From positions 1-64,000 of the forward strand of contig MEPC01000035.1 in the NCBI GenBank assembly GCA_001769655.1: a stretch of DNA of 64,000 nucleotides, in the 5' to 3' direction. Source of the stretch: Bacteroidetes bacterium RIFCSPLOWO2_12_FULL_37_12. Lineage in GTDB: Bacteria > Bacteroidota > Bacteroidia > 2-12-FULL-37-12. A program made the translations under genes and the position numbers. Positions 34,205 through 42,151 of this stretch are shown in pieces; within the stretch, counting starts at the first letter, position 1, and each line of letters begins with the position of its first letter. Below the pieces are notes generated by a model that was not told where the DNA came from, made no database searches, and was given only the letters and a program-made list of their open reading frames with translations.

Positions 34205-35674
34205 ATGATAAAAACTTTCAAATCAGATTACCCCATAGTAATTTTTTTTACTCTCCTGGCATTAATTGTTTTCAGAACCCCTCTATGGATATCCGAAGTT
34301 CCTGTACTGCAACTGGAATTAAAATGGTTGGTCATAGGAGAAAAACTTAGTGAAGGAGGATTTCTCTATAAGGATTTATTGACAACTCTCGAACCCCTTT
34401 CAGCCGGTGTTTACTGGCTTTTAAATCTTATTTCAGGCAGAACAGTTTTATCGTTAAGAATAATTGCAACAATTTTAGTTTTAGTACAGGCATTGTTAAT
34501 AAGCATCATTATCCGGAAAAGAAAATCATTTGAGAAAGTCGGTTACCTGCCCTCCTTAATTTACGTTCTGTTGACTTCAGTATCCTGGGAGTTTAACACG
34601 CTTTCACCTCAATTAATGGGAAGTACGTTTCTAATCATTTCATTAAACTTTATTTTCAATATGCCGTCAGAAAAAAATGCCGACTATCAAATATTTTATT
34701 CCGGTTTGTGTGTTGGAGTAGCTACTTTGTTTTATTTTCCATACATTACGTTTCTTGCATTGGTCTGGTTCTCCATGGCTCTTTACCGTTCCGATAATTT
34801 AAGAGAACTTTTATTGGTAGTGGTTGGCTTTATTTGTCCGGTAGCATGCATATCGCTGTATTATTTTTTTAATGGTTGTTTTCTTGATTTTATTTCATTT
34901 TTTTCTCCGGCAGATGTTCCCCAAAATTACTCATTCAAACCTTCATATCAGTTGATCATTTTTATTTTGGGAATACCCCTGTTGTTTTTCCTTATTCTAT
35001 TTAATTATCTCAGAAGAAATTTTTACAACAGCACCATGCACGTTAAAAATTGCCGGCAAATTTTTCTTTTTTGGATTTTTGTGTCACTTATAAGCTTGCT
35101 TTGGATAAGAAAAATTTATTTAATTGACTTTTTTATTCTCTTCGTTCCATTTTCGGTTTTAATTGCTTTTGGTTTGTCTATTTTCAGAAACTATTGGAAA
35201 GCGGAAGGTTTGTTTGTAATTCTTTTTTTATCAATCATTGCAATAAATGTTTTAATGCTACATTCATCATTTGTAAAATCTTATGCAAAGAGTAACGACT
35301 ATATCATTTCTTATTCCCCTTTACCTGAAACAATGTATGGTAAAAAAATAATGGTTTTATCGGATAATGTGCTTTTTTACCTTCATAATCGCCTGGCTAC
35401 GCCTTATTTTGACTGGTCGTTGATAAATCGTGATTTTTCAAAACTAAATAATTATCAAACAATTTATGTAATTTACCAACGAATTATGAGTGACATGCCT
35501 GAATTGGTCGTAGATGAAAACAATCTTTTTGAATCATTTTTAGTAAAAGCACCGTTAATAGATGGTTATTTTGTAAAAATCCCGGGAACAGTTATTTACA
35601 GAAGGATAAATTTCTTGCATAATCAAAAAAAACAAAAAAGAAAATTTCAACACAAAGACACTAAGAAACATTAG
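34205..35674 (+). CDS. Polytopic membrane protein, possibly GT-C-like / DUF6427-type
   Basis: The 489-residue protein has about 10-11 hydrophobic segments (first YPIVIFFTLLALIVF, residues about 9-23). The first large loop (GEKLSEGGFLYKDLLTTLEP, about 50-69) resembles the loop after TM1 of GT-C sugar transferases, including an acidic residue after LY. It ends with a soluble part of about 120 residues. I think DUF6427 is the likely family but cannot confirm. The final residues (FQHKDTKKH) and the stop are encoded by a palindromic repeat, so the native C-terminus may have been altered. It is divergent from rbfA. Confidence 0.6.
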   Translation: MIKTFKSDYPIVIFFTLLALIVFRTPLWISEVPVLQLELKWLVIGEKLSEGGFLYKDLLTTLEPLSAGVYWLLNLISGRTVLSLRIIATILVLVQALLISIIIRKRKSFEKVGYLPSLIYVLLTSVSWEFNTLSPQLMGSTFLIISLNFIFNMPSEKNADYQIFYSGLCVGVATLFYFPYITFLALVWFSMALYRSDNLRELLLVVVGFICPVACISLYYFFNGCFLDFISFFSPADVPQNYSFKPSYQLIIFILGIPLLFFLILFNYLRRNFYNSTMHVKNCRQIFLFWIFVSLISLLWIRKIYLIDFFILFVPFSVLIAFGLSIFRNYWKAEGLFVILFLSIIAINVLMLHSSFVKSYAKSNDYIISYSPLPETMYGKKIMVLSDNVLFYLHNRLATPYFDWSLINRDFSKLNNYQTIYVIYQRIMSDMPELVVDENNLFESFLVKAPLIDGYFVKIPGTVIYRRINFLHNQKKQKRKFQHKDTKKH

Positions 35675-35717
35675 GTAAACTCTTTGTGTAACTTTGTTTC
35701 TTAGTGTATTTGTGTTG
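35648..35717. repeat. Palindromic repeat with 22-base arms overlapping a gene end
   Basis: Arms at 35648-35669 and 35696-35717 are inverse with one mismatch (left begins CAACACAAAGACACTAAG, right ends CTTAGTGTATTTGTGTTG). The left arm encodes the last residues and stop of the membrane protein. TAACTTTG (35689-35696) inside it resembles a promoter box facing dsbD. Can act as a terminator hairpin. Confidence 0.75.
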
Positions 35718-35839
35718 AAAAAACTGCATTTTGCAAGATGTCTAATAAAAGAACGGAAAAGCAAACAAATCAAAAACAATTTTGTTTCCATCTTTCGGCA
35801 ATACTCATACTAAAATTTTTAAATTTTAAAATAACAACA

Positions 35840-37924
35840 ATGAAAAAATCATTTATTCAAACAATATTATTTCTATTAAGTATCGTTCCTGTTATTTCCC
35901 AGATACAGAATCCGGTGAAATCTTCCTATTCAGCCAGCAAAACGGAGGTAACCGTAGGAGAAGAAATTGATTTAATTTTTTCGTACACCATTCAAAAAGA
36001 TTGGGAAATGTATTCCAATGATTTTCCTGAATCAGTAGGTCCTATGGTCACTAAACATACTTACGTTCCTAACAATACCTATAAATTGATCGGAAAAACA
36101 GTCGCATCACCGGCTATTGAAAAATTTGATGAAATCTGGAATGACAAAGTCAGGTTTCATAAAAACAAATCTATTTATACGCAGAGGGTGAAAATATTAA
36201 AACTTAACCCGGTCATAATAGCCAATGCACAATTCCAGGCGTGTACAGAAATTACCGGTAAATGCATCCCTTACGACGAAGAATACCGGTTCGATTTTAT
36301 TAAATCAGTAGCATCGGGGTATAAACCCGATAGCCAAAATTTAAATATGGGTTTGAAACCTGATTCTACCATCGTAAAATCGGTTTTGAATCAGGATTGT
36401 ACAAACGTAGAATCGGGTTTTAAACCCGATTCTATGGCATTCATACCGGTTTTAAATCCAACAAATACCCGTGTAATAGGAACCCCGTTGGATTGCAAGG
36501 AATTTGAACCTAAAATTACTACTGATTTTACAAACACAGGCAAGAAAATAGATTCCTCTGTATGGTTTTTTATGCTTGGTGCATTTTTAGCCGGATTAGT
36601 GGCACTACTAACGCCATGCGTATTTCCGATGATTCCTCTTACTGTTAGTTTTTTTACAAAAAAAGGGGAGAATAAATCTAAAAACATCACGCAGGCATTT
36701 ATTTACGGAATATCCATCATTGTTATCTATATCAGTTTAGGAATAGGAGTTACCGTTCTTTTTGGAAGCAATACATTGAATGCTCTTTCTACCAATGCTG
36801 TCTTTAATATAATCTTTTTTTTGATGTGTATTTTATTCGGGGCATCTTTTCTGGGAATGTTCGAAATAAATTTACCCAATTCATGGGTCACAAAAATTGA
36901 TGCTAAAGCAGATAAAGGGGGTTTGCTTGGAGCATTTTTTATGGCTTTTACATTGGTATTAGTATCATTTTCCTGCACCGGACCAATAGTAGGCACTCTC
37001 TTAGTGACAGCCGCCACGGGGCAATCCTATTTACTTCCTGCTTTGGGTATGTTTGCGTTTTCACTTGCCTTTGCATTACCATTTACTTTTTTTGCGATTT
37101 TCCCCTCTCTTCTAAGTTCTTTACCAAAATCTGGCAGTTGGCTCAATTCAGTAAAAGTTGTATTAGGATTTATTGAAATTGCACTTGCATTTAAATTTCT
37201 GAGTGTATCAGATGCCACCTATCACTGGCGTATTCTCGATAGAGAGGTTTTTCTTGCAATCTGGATAGTAATTTTCGCTTTGCTTGGATTTTATTTATTA
37301 GGAAAGTTAAAGTTTTTTCATGACAATGAACTTTCACACATATCTGTACCCCGTTTATTTCTTGCGCTGATTTCTTTTTCTTTTGTACTGTATATGATTC
37401 CAGGTATGTGGGGCGCTCCATTAAAATCTTTGTCCGGATGGCTACCCATGAACAACACGCAGGACTTTTTTATTCAAACCTCCGATTATTCAATTAAGCC
37501 ATTTCATGATTATTGCGAAGGTATGAATTATGCACGATCCGTAAAAAAACCTGTAATGCTCGACTTTACTGGGTATGGTTGCGTAAATTGCCGGAGAATG
37601 GAGGCAGGCGTTTGGACGGATCCGGAAATTGAAAAAATACTTGCTGAGAATTATGTTATAATTTCACTTTACGTAGATGATAAGAAAAACCTACTTGATT
37701 CTGAAATTTACTTTTCTGAAAATGATCAAAAAATTAAAAAAACAATAGGTGCAAAATGGAGTGAGTTTCAGGCAAAATATTTCTCCAATAATGCCCAGCC
37801 ATTTTATGTTTTATTGAATAATGATGGTAGTACGTTAGCCCCTCCCCGTGATTTTAACCTGAACGTAAATGAATTTAAACAATGGCTTTTAAGTAGTTTG
37901 AAAAATTATAAAAATCAAAATTAA
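35840..37924 (+). CDS. dsbD: Thiol:disulfide interchange protein DsbD
   Basis: DsbD carries electrons from cytoplasmic thioredoxin across the membrane to periplasmic thiols. From ATG 35840 the 694-aa product has a signal peptide (MKKSFIQTILFLLSIVPVIS); an earlier ATG at 35738 adds 34 residues ahead of it and is unlikely. The N-terminal domain (about 25-150) is followed by an odd linker with three copies of a G[YLF]KPDS motif (about 155-205), encoded by palindromes. The eight-helix core starts LAGLVALLTPCVFPMIPLT, with a second Cys in FSCTGPIVGTLL. The C-terminal thioredoxin-like domain has YGCVNCRRME. Complete set of cysteines, so probably active. Confidence 0.92.
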   Translation: MKKSFIQTILFLLSIVPVISQIQNPVKSSYSASKTEVTVGEEIDLIFSYTIQKDWEMYSNDFPESVGPMVTKHTYVPNNTYKLIGKTVASPAIEKFDEIWNDKVRFHKNKSIYTQRVKILKLNPVIIANAQFQACTEITGKCIPYDEEYRFDFIKSVASGYKPDSQNLNMGLKPDSTIVKSVLNQDCTNVESGFKPDSMAFIPVLNPTNTRVIGTPLDCKEFEPKITTDFTNTGKKIDSSVWFFMLGAFLAGLVALLTPCVFPMIPLTVSFFTKKGENKSKNITQAFIYGISIIVIYISLGIGVTVLFGSNTLNALSTNAVFNIIFFLMCILFGASFLGMFEINLPNSWVTKIDAKADKGGLLGAFFMAFTLVLVSFSCTGPIVGTLLVTAATGQSYLLPALGMFAFSLAFALPFTFFAIFPSLLSSLPKSGSWLNSVKVVLGFIEIALAFKFLSVSDATYHWRILDREVFLAIWIVIFALLGFYLLGKLKFFHDNELSHISVPRLFLALISFSFVLYMIPGMWGAPLKSLSGWLPMNNTQDFFIQTSDYSIKPFHDYCEGMNYARSVKKPVMLDFTGYGCVNCRRMEAGVWTDPEIEKILAENYVIISLYVDDKKNLLDSEIYFSENDQKIKKTIGAKWSEFQAKYFSNNAQPFYVLLNNDGSTLAPPRDFNLNVNEFKQWLLSSLKNYKNQN
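36311..36434. repeat. In-frame palindromic repeats inside dsbD
   Basis: Three related units lie in the linker: 36311-36334, 36355-36379, and a perfect 27-base palindrome at 36408-36434 (TAGAATCGGGTTT, T, and its complement). They encode GYKPDS, GLKPDS and GFKPDS. This looks like a mobile or slippage-prone repeat tolerated in a flexible linker. Confidence 0.8.
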
Positions 37925-37931
37925 CAACATA

Positions 37932-38822
37932 CTATATCTCCACAGTTTCTTTAGTAAGGACACGAGAATACAGCATTTGTATAATCCCTTCTTTCAACCC
38001 AACATTTGGCACCACAATTTTTGAAATATTAGCCCATCGTAGAATGGATAGATAAATATCTGAAGCCGGAATAATCAATTCAGCACGATCCGGGTTTAGT
38101 TTCAGAATGTTTACCCGCTCTTCAAGGGTGCGGTTTTTAATTAGATGGATCACATCAGTCATTTTATTGAGTGACATGTGTTGGTTATCTTTTATATTAG
38201 CCAACGAATATATTTTAGCAATGTTTCCACCGGTGCCAATTGCTAATAATTCCTTGTAGGATTTAGTTTTAAATTTTACCCAAGTACGCATATTCACCCA
38301 TTCTTCTTTATTCTGCTTCTGATCACTTTGCCGCAAGGTTCCGATATTAAAAGATTGCGAAGTAACTTTTTTGTGATTTGAAATTATGTTTAAGTCGGTT
38401 GAGCCGCCCCCAACTTCAACATGAAGATAATCTCTGTAATCAATCCTTCGTAATACTGCCTGAAAAATAATTTCTGATTCGCCTGGTCCATCCAGAATGT
38501 CAATCTGAATTCCTAATTCTTTTTTTATTTTTTTTGCAATATCATTACCGTTACTGGCTTCTCTCAACGAAGAAGTTGCACAAGCCATGTAGTCCTGCAC
38601 TTCATAACTTTTAATCAATGTTTTAAAGGATCGTATCAGGTCTATGAATTGAGTTTCTTTTTCAGGTCCGATTTTTCCTAAATTAAAAACGTCCTCACCT
38701 AACTGCATCGGGACTCTGACAAACTCTATGGTTTTAAAAGAATGTTGATTCAGTTCTTTAATAACTCTTACTATAAAGAGTCGAACTGCATTCGAGCCAA
38801 TATCAATAGCCGCTAAATTCAT
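37932..38822 (-). CDS. ppx: Ppx/GppA-family phosphatase (exopolyphosphatase-like)
   Basis: The 296-residue product has the ASKHA phosphate motifs: AAIDIGSNAVRLFIV at the start, ACATSSLREASNGND near residue 80, and EVGGGSTDLNII near residue 136, with GTGGNIAKIYSLAN later. Members hydrolyse polyphosphate or pppGpp. It has only the N-terminal catalytic module (about 300 aa), as in short bacterial Ppx proteins; the HD and C-terminal modules of E. coli Ppx are absent. Convergent with dsbD. Confidence 0.93.
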   Translation of the reverse strand: MNLAAIDIGSNAVRLFIVRVIKELNQHSFKTIEFVRVPMQLGEDVFNLGKIGPEKETQFIDLIRSFKTLIKSYEVQDYMACATSSLREASNGNDIAKKIKKELGIQIDILDGPGESEIIFQAVLRRIDYRDYLHVEVGGGSTDLNIISNHKKVTSQSFNIGTLRQSDQKQNKEEWVNMRTWVKFKTKSYKELLAIGTGGNIAKIYSLANIKDNQHMSLNKMTDVIHLIKNRTLEERVNILKLNPDRAELIIPASDIYLSILRWANISKIVVPNVGLKEGIIQMLYSRVLTKETVEI

Positions 38823-38860
38823 AAGAAATTTTAATTATGTTAAATTGATTAAATTATATG

Positions 38861-39466
38861 CTATTTTTTTACCTGTAATATTTCATTGACAATCTCTTCA
38901 CTGTTCGGTAAAACAGAGGAAGGAAAAACTTTTATAAGTTTACCTTCTTCATCCACCAGATATTTATAGAAATTCCATTTGGGTGACTCCTGATTCCATC
39001 CGTTTTTTGATTTGTTTGTAAGCCATTGATAAATGGGATGCTGGTTTAATCCTTTTACAGATATTTTTTCAGACATAAGGAAGGTAACCCCATAATTTTT
39101 TGTACAAAAGGTGAGAATTTCAGAATTATCACTAGGTTCCTGTGAACCAAAATTATTGGCTGGAAATCCAATTAAGACCACTTTATTCCAATATTTTTCA
39201 TGTAATTCCTGTAATTGGGCATACTGAGGTGTGTAACCGCACTTGGAAGCAACATTTACCAACATTATTTTTTTTCCCTTGAAGTCAGAAAAGGAAATGG
39301 TGTCTCCCTGTAGCGTTAACAATTTAAAATTGTAAAAATCAGAAATCACAGTTGTTTTTATGATTGAAGTTGTATCCAGGGTCTGACCAAAAGCCGATGT
39401 AAATGCCGTCATAACCATAAATAGAATTACCAGAAACAGGGAATTATTTATCTTGAGGATATACAA
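38861..39466 (-). CDS. Glutathione peroxidase-family thiol peroxidase, exported
   Basis: The fold motifs are clear: VNVASKCGYTPQYAQLQEL with the catalytic Cys, GFPANNFGSQEPSDN with the Gln, and PKWNFYKYLVDEEGK with the Trp and Asn. The Cys replaces selenocysteine, so it is likely thioredoxin-dependent. The start appears to be TTG at 39466, which gives a signal peptide (LFLVILFMVMTAFTSAFGQ). The next ATGs fall inside this signal. 201 aa, including the export signal; periplasmic location is likely. Confidence 0.92.
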   Translation of the reverse strand: MYILKINNSLFLVILFMVMTAFTSAFGQTLDTTSIIKTTVISDFYNFKLLTLQGDTISFSDFKGKKIMLVNVASKCGYTPQYAQLQELHEKYWNKVVLIGFPANNFGSQEPSDNSEILTFCTKNYGVTFLMSEKISVKGLNQHPIYQWLTNKSKNGWNQESPKWNFYKYLVDEEGKLIKVFPSSVLPNSEEIVNEILQVKK

Positions 39467-39506
39467 ACTTTTTCTTAAAAAATATTGGAATACACTGCAA
39501 ATATAC

Positions 39507-39514
39507 TATTTTTG
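39507..39514 (+). promoter_or_regulatory. -7 box before the 47-aa protein gene
   Basis: TATTTTTG followed by CTG fits TAnnTTTG, 20-27 bases before the ATG at 39534. It supports the small gene as real. Confidence 0.55.
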
Positions 39515-39533
39515 CTGACAAAATATAACTATT

Positions 39534-39677
39534 ATGCCTGGTAAAATAAAAAGAAAGGTTCTAAGAAGAAGAATCAACGCCAAATTAAGAAAGCAATCTA
39601 TTAAATTACTGACAGCTAAGCCGGTAATTAAGCACATGGATGAATTTGAAACAAGAAAGCAAAAGGTAAGTGAATAA
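39534..39677 (+). CDS. Small very basic 47-aa protein
   Basis: ATG at 39534 to TAA at 39675-39677. The product is MPGKIKRKVLRRRINAKLRK for its first 20 residues, then a milder helix ending RKQKVSE. Fourteen of 47 residues are Lys or Arg, as in small ribosome-associated or nucleoid proteins, but no family is recognised. A good promoter box lies just upstream and the gene stands apart from neighbours: glutathione peroxidase is divergent, the peptidase starts 85 bases later. Likely genuine; role unknown. Confidence 0.6.
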   Translation: MPGKIKRKVLRRRINAKLRKQSIKLLTAKPVIKHMDEFETRKQKVSE

Positions 39678-39762
39678 TTTTGCATTTGTTGCGTTTATTT
39701 GTATCTTATTTCCAATAGATTATAGTAAATAATCTAATGTTATAGTTTAAAGCATTATTTAT

Positions 39763-41004
39763 ATGCGGTTTATATACTCCATTCCTGTTTTACTTTTCTT
39801 ATTTATTCAGAATGGGATTACTCAGGTTGTTTCTACCGATAATTTAAAAAAAGACATCACTTACCTGGCTTCTGACCAATTAAATGGTCGTGGAACCGGT
39901 ACCGAAGATGAAAAAAAAGCGGCGGATTACATTGCAAAAAGTTTTAAAGATTTATCACTAATTCCTTATGGGAGTAATACCTATTTTTTTGATTTCTCAT
40001 TCCGGTTAAAAAATAATCCGCATGGAGACGAGGAAACGAAGGATACAACTGCAAAAATTACAGAGAGTAAAAATGTAGTGGGATTTCTTGATAATGGTTC
40101 TAATCATACCATCATTGTCGGAGCGCATTATGATCATCTTGGACTGGGTGAAATTTCCGGTTCTTTGGAATCAGACAGTAAAGGAAAAATTCATAATGGA
40201 GCCGATGATAATGCATCAGGCACTGCCGGAATGATGGAATTAGCAAGAATTTATTCTCAAAATAAAGTGAAGGAGCCCTATAATTTTTTATTTATGGCAT
40301 TTTCCGGTGAGGAATTGGGTCTTTTTGGTTCTAAAAAATATTGTGAAAATCCTACCATAGACCTTAAAAACATTCATTTCATGATTAATTTTGATATGAT
40401 TGGAAGATTAAATGAAGCAGAAAAAAAATTAATGGTCTATGGGGTAGGAACTTCCCCGGTGTTTGTCAATCTTTTAAATTCATTAAAAACACCGCTTGTG
40501 ATTAAAATGGATTCTGCCGGAATAGGACCTTCAGACCAAACCTCTTTTTACCTGAAAGATATTCCTGTACTTCATTTTTTTACCGGACAACATTCCGATT
40601 ATCATAAACCATCGGATGATGTAGAAAAAATAAATTTTGAAGGTGAAAAAGTAGTGTTGGAATTTTCACTTCAGGTAATTGATGAACTTCTCAAATTGCC
40701 TAAACTTGCGTTTTTAAAAACGAGAAATTCAGAAGAAGAAAAAATATCTTTTAAAGTTACTTTAGGGATTATGCCTGATTACATGTATGATGGCATGGGA
40801 GTGAGAGTAGATGGAGTCAGCAAGGGAAAGCCAGCAGAAAAAGCCGGCATTATGAGTGGTGATGTAATTACACAACTGGGTGATTTTAAAATTACTGATA
40901 TGAAAGAATATATGAAAATACTCGGAAAATTCAATAAAGGGGATTCTACCAGTGTTACGGTGACAAGAAATGGTCAACTGACAATTTTATTTCTTGCTTT
41001 TTAG
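39763..41004 (+). CDS. Secreted M28-family zinc aminopeptidase with PDZ domain
   Basis: The 413-residue protein has a signal peptide (residues 1-20), then the M28 domain with its zinc ligands in order: IVGAHYDHLG (His), NGADDNASGT (Asp), FSGEELGLFG (catalytic and metal Glu), NFDMIGR (Asp) and GQHSDYHKPSDD (His). The C-terminal 80 residues form a PDZ domain (GMGVRVDGVSKGKPAEKAG, then GDVITQLGDFKITDMKEYM). Such enzymes release N-terminal residues from peptides in the periplasm or outside the cell. All ligands are present. A palindromic repeat follows the stop. Confidence 0.95.
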   Translation: MRFIYSIPVLLFLFIQNGITQVVSTDNLKKDITYLASDQLNGRGTGTEDEKKAADYIAKSFKDLSLIPYGSNTYFFDFSFRLKNNPHGDEETKDTTAKITESKNVVGFLDNGSNHTIIVGAHYDHLGLGEISGSLESDSKGKIHNGADDNASGTAGMMELARIYSQNKVKEPYNFLFMAFSGEELGLFGSKKYCENPTIDLKNIHFMINFDMIGRLNEAEKKLMVYGVGTSPVFVNLLNSLKTPLVIKMDSAGIGPSDQTSFYLKDIPVLHFFTGQHSDYHKPSDDVEKINFEGEKVVLEFSLQVIDELLKLPKLAFLKTRNSEEEKISFKVTLGIMPDYMYDGMGVRVDGVSKGKPAEKAGIMSGDVITQLGDFKITDMKEYMKILGKFNKGDSTSVTVTRNGQLTILFLAF

Positions 41005-41008
41005 AAAA

Positions 41009-41086
41009 GGTATAGGGGGAATAGGGTATAGGGTATATGGAATGAACGTTTAGCCCCTATACCTTATACCCTATTCCTTATATCCT
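41009..41086. repeat. GGTATAGGG-type palindromic repeat, copy 1
   Basis: GGTATAGGGGGAATAGGGTA (41009-41028) and the inverse-type run CCCCTATACCTTATACCC (41054-41071) form a long imperfect stem after the M28 gene. A related repeat follows dnaB at 52841-52925. Probably a terminator or dispersed repeat. Confidence 0.7.
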
Positions 41087-41174
41087 GTGGGAGTAAAATA
41101 ATACTGACAAAACGATAAAGTATTATTGAGATTAAATTTCAGTTTTTCCTGTTTTTTATGAGGAACATTGCACT

Positions 41175-41570
41175 ATGTCAATTCACATAGGCAAAATAAT
41201 AAAACAACGGGTTGAAGAAATGGGGATGAAAAAAACCGAGTTCGCCCGAAGAGTAAATACTACTCCTCAGAATGTTTATGATATATTTAACAGAATTTCC
41301 ATTGATACGGAATTATTAGTTCAGATAGGAAAAATACTCGATTTTAATTTTTTTGAACAATACTTCCTTTCAGCGCAAACCCATAAAGCAGGATTCAGCA
41401 AAGCGGAAGAAGAAAGCGCTCCCTATTTATCCATTTCCGAAATATCATTTGAGCTGAAGTCAAGAAAAGAAAAAATTGAAAAAATGGAAACAGAAATAAA
41501 TAGATTAAAAAAGGAAAACGAGTTGCTTGCCGAAATAAACAGTTTATTGAAAACGAGGCAGAAAATGTAG
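41175..41570 (+). CDS. XRE-type helix-turn-helix protein with C-terminal coiled coil
   Basis: The 131-residue product starts with an XRE HTH (HIGKIIKQRVEEMGMKKTEF, then ARRVNTTPQNVYDIFNR as the recognition part, residues about 5-42). The C-terminal 35 residues form a strong coiled coil (KIEKMETEINRLKKENELL), which should drive dimerisation. This layout is seen in small Bacteroidota regulators of unknown target. The stop codon lies at the 3' edge of the convergent tRNA-Ser gene. Confidence 0.88.
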   Translation: MSIHIGKIIKQRVEEMGMKKTEFARRVNTTPQNVYDIFNRISIDTELLVQIGKILDFNFFEQYFLSAQTHKAGFSKAEEESAPYLSISEISFELKSRKEKIEKMETEINRLKKENELLAEINSLLKTRQKM

Positions 41571-41659
41571 TAGAGAGAGAGGGATTCGAACCCCCGGTCC
41601 CGCTTACGCGGGACAACGGTTTTCAAGACCGCCGCATTAAACCACTCTGCCATCTCTCT
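41571..41659 (-). tRNA. tRNA-Ser (anticodon TGA)
   Basis: On the minus strand AGAGAGA pairs with TCTCTCT; the anticodon stem GCGGT/ACCG(T) encloses CTTGAAA with anticodon TGA. The long variable arm has a clear stem (GTCCCGC, GTAA, GCGGGAC). T loop TTCGAAT. 89 bases; CCA not encoded. Confidence 0.94.
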
Positions 41660-41699
41660 GCGGAATCAATTACAAAATTAAAGAATTTCAATCATTATA

Positions 41700-42130
41700 T
41701 CAACTTGAGTGGTCTGCTACAATTCTCCATTTATTATTAATCTTTTGGAATACTAATGTAAAGTACCCTTCAGAAGAAGTTTTATTATCTTTATCAATCC
41801 GCCATTTGCCAATGATGAAATAATTTTCTGTCCCGAATTTTTTTTTTCCAATAAAGTAAAATTCAATCTTCCCATGCTTTGTCTATCAGGATATGATTTT
41901 TTATAATTTTCCAAGGTACTTTTCCAGCCGTATTTTATACCTGATTTCCCTATGAAAATCAAACTATCGGAATTCCAATAACCTTCCATATATTTTTCAA
42001 TATCTCCATTGTTCCAGTCGTCAACTTGTTGAAAAAGAATTTTTTTGATTATGGGGAGTTCAACATCTTCCTGTGAAAAACAACCCAAAGGAAGAAAAAA
42101 CAAACAGAAACAGATATAACTGATTTTCAT
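41700..42130 (-). pseudogene. DUF4440/NTF2-like secreted protein, frameshifted in a run of ten A
   Basis: The first frame from the ATG at 42130 gives a signal peptide (CFCLFFLPLGCFSQ) and an NTF2-like body (DDWNNGDIEKYMEGYWNSD, SGIKYGWKSTLENYKKSYP), then turns into a non-family tail ending at 41753. Shifting frame at the ten-T run on the plus strand (41838-41847) restores a typical C-terminus: NYFIIGKWRIDKDNKTSSEG, then GYFTLVFQKINNKWRIVADH, stopping at 41700. The total of 431 bases is one short of whole codons. This is either an assembly/sequencing error, a real mutation, or slippage. The intact protein would be about 143 aa. Confidence 0.85.
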
Positions 42131-42151
42131 AGTAAATTAAATGTAGTATTG

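Noticed and set aside
41395-41653. Minus-strand frames such as MAEWFNAAVLKTVVPRKRDR
   Set aside because: They read through the tRNA-Ser gene at 41571-41659 and the opposite strand of the HTH gene.
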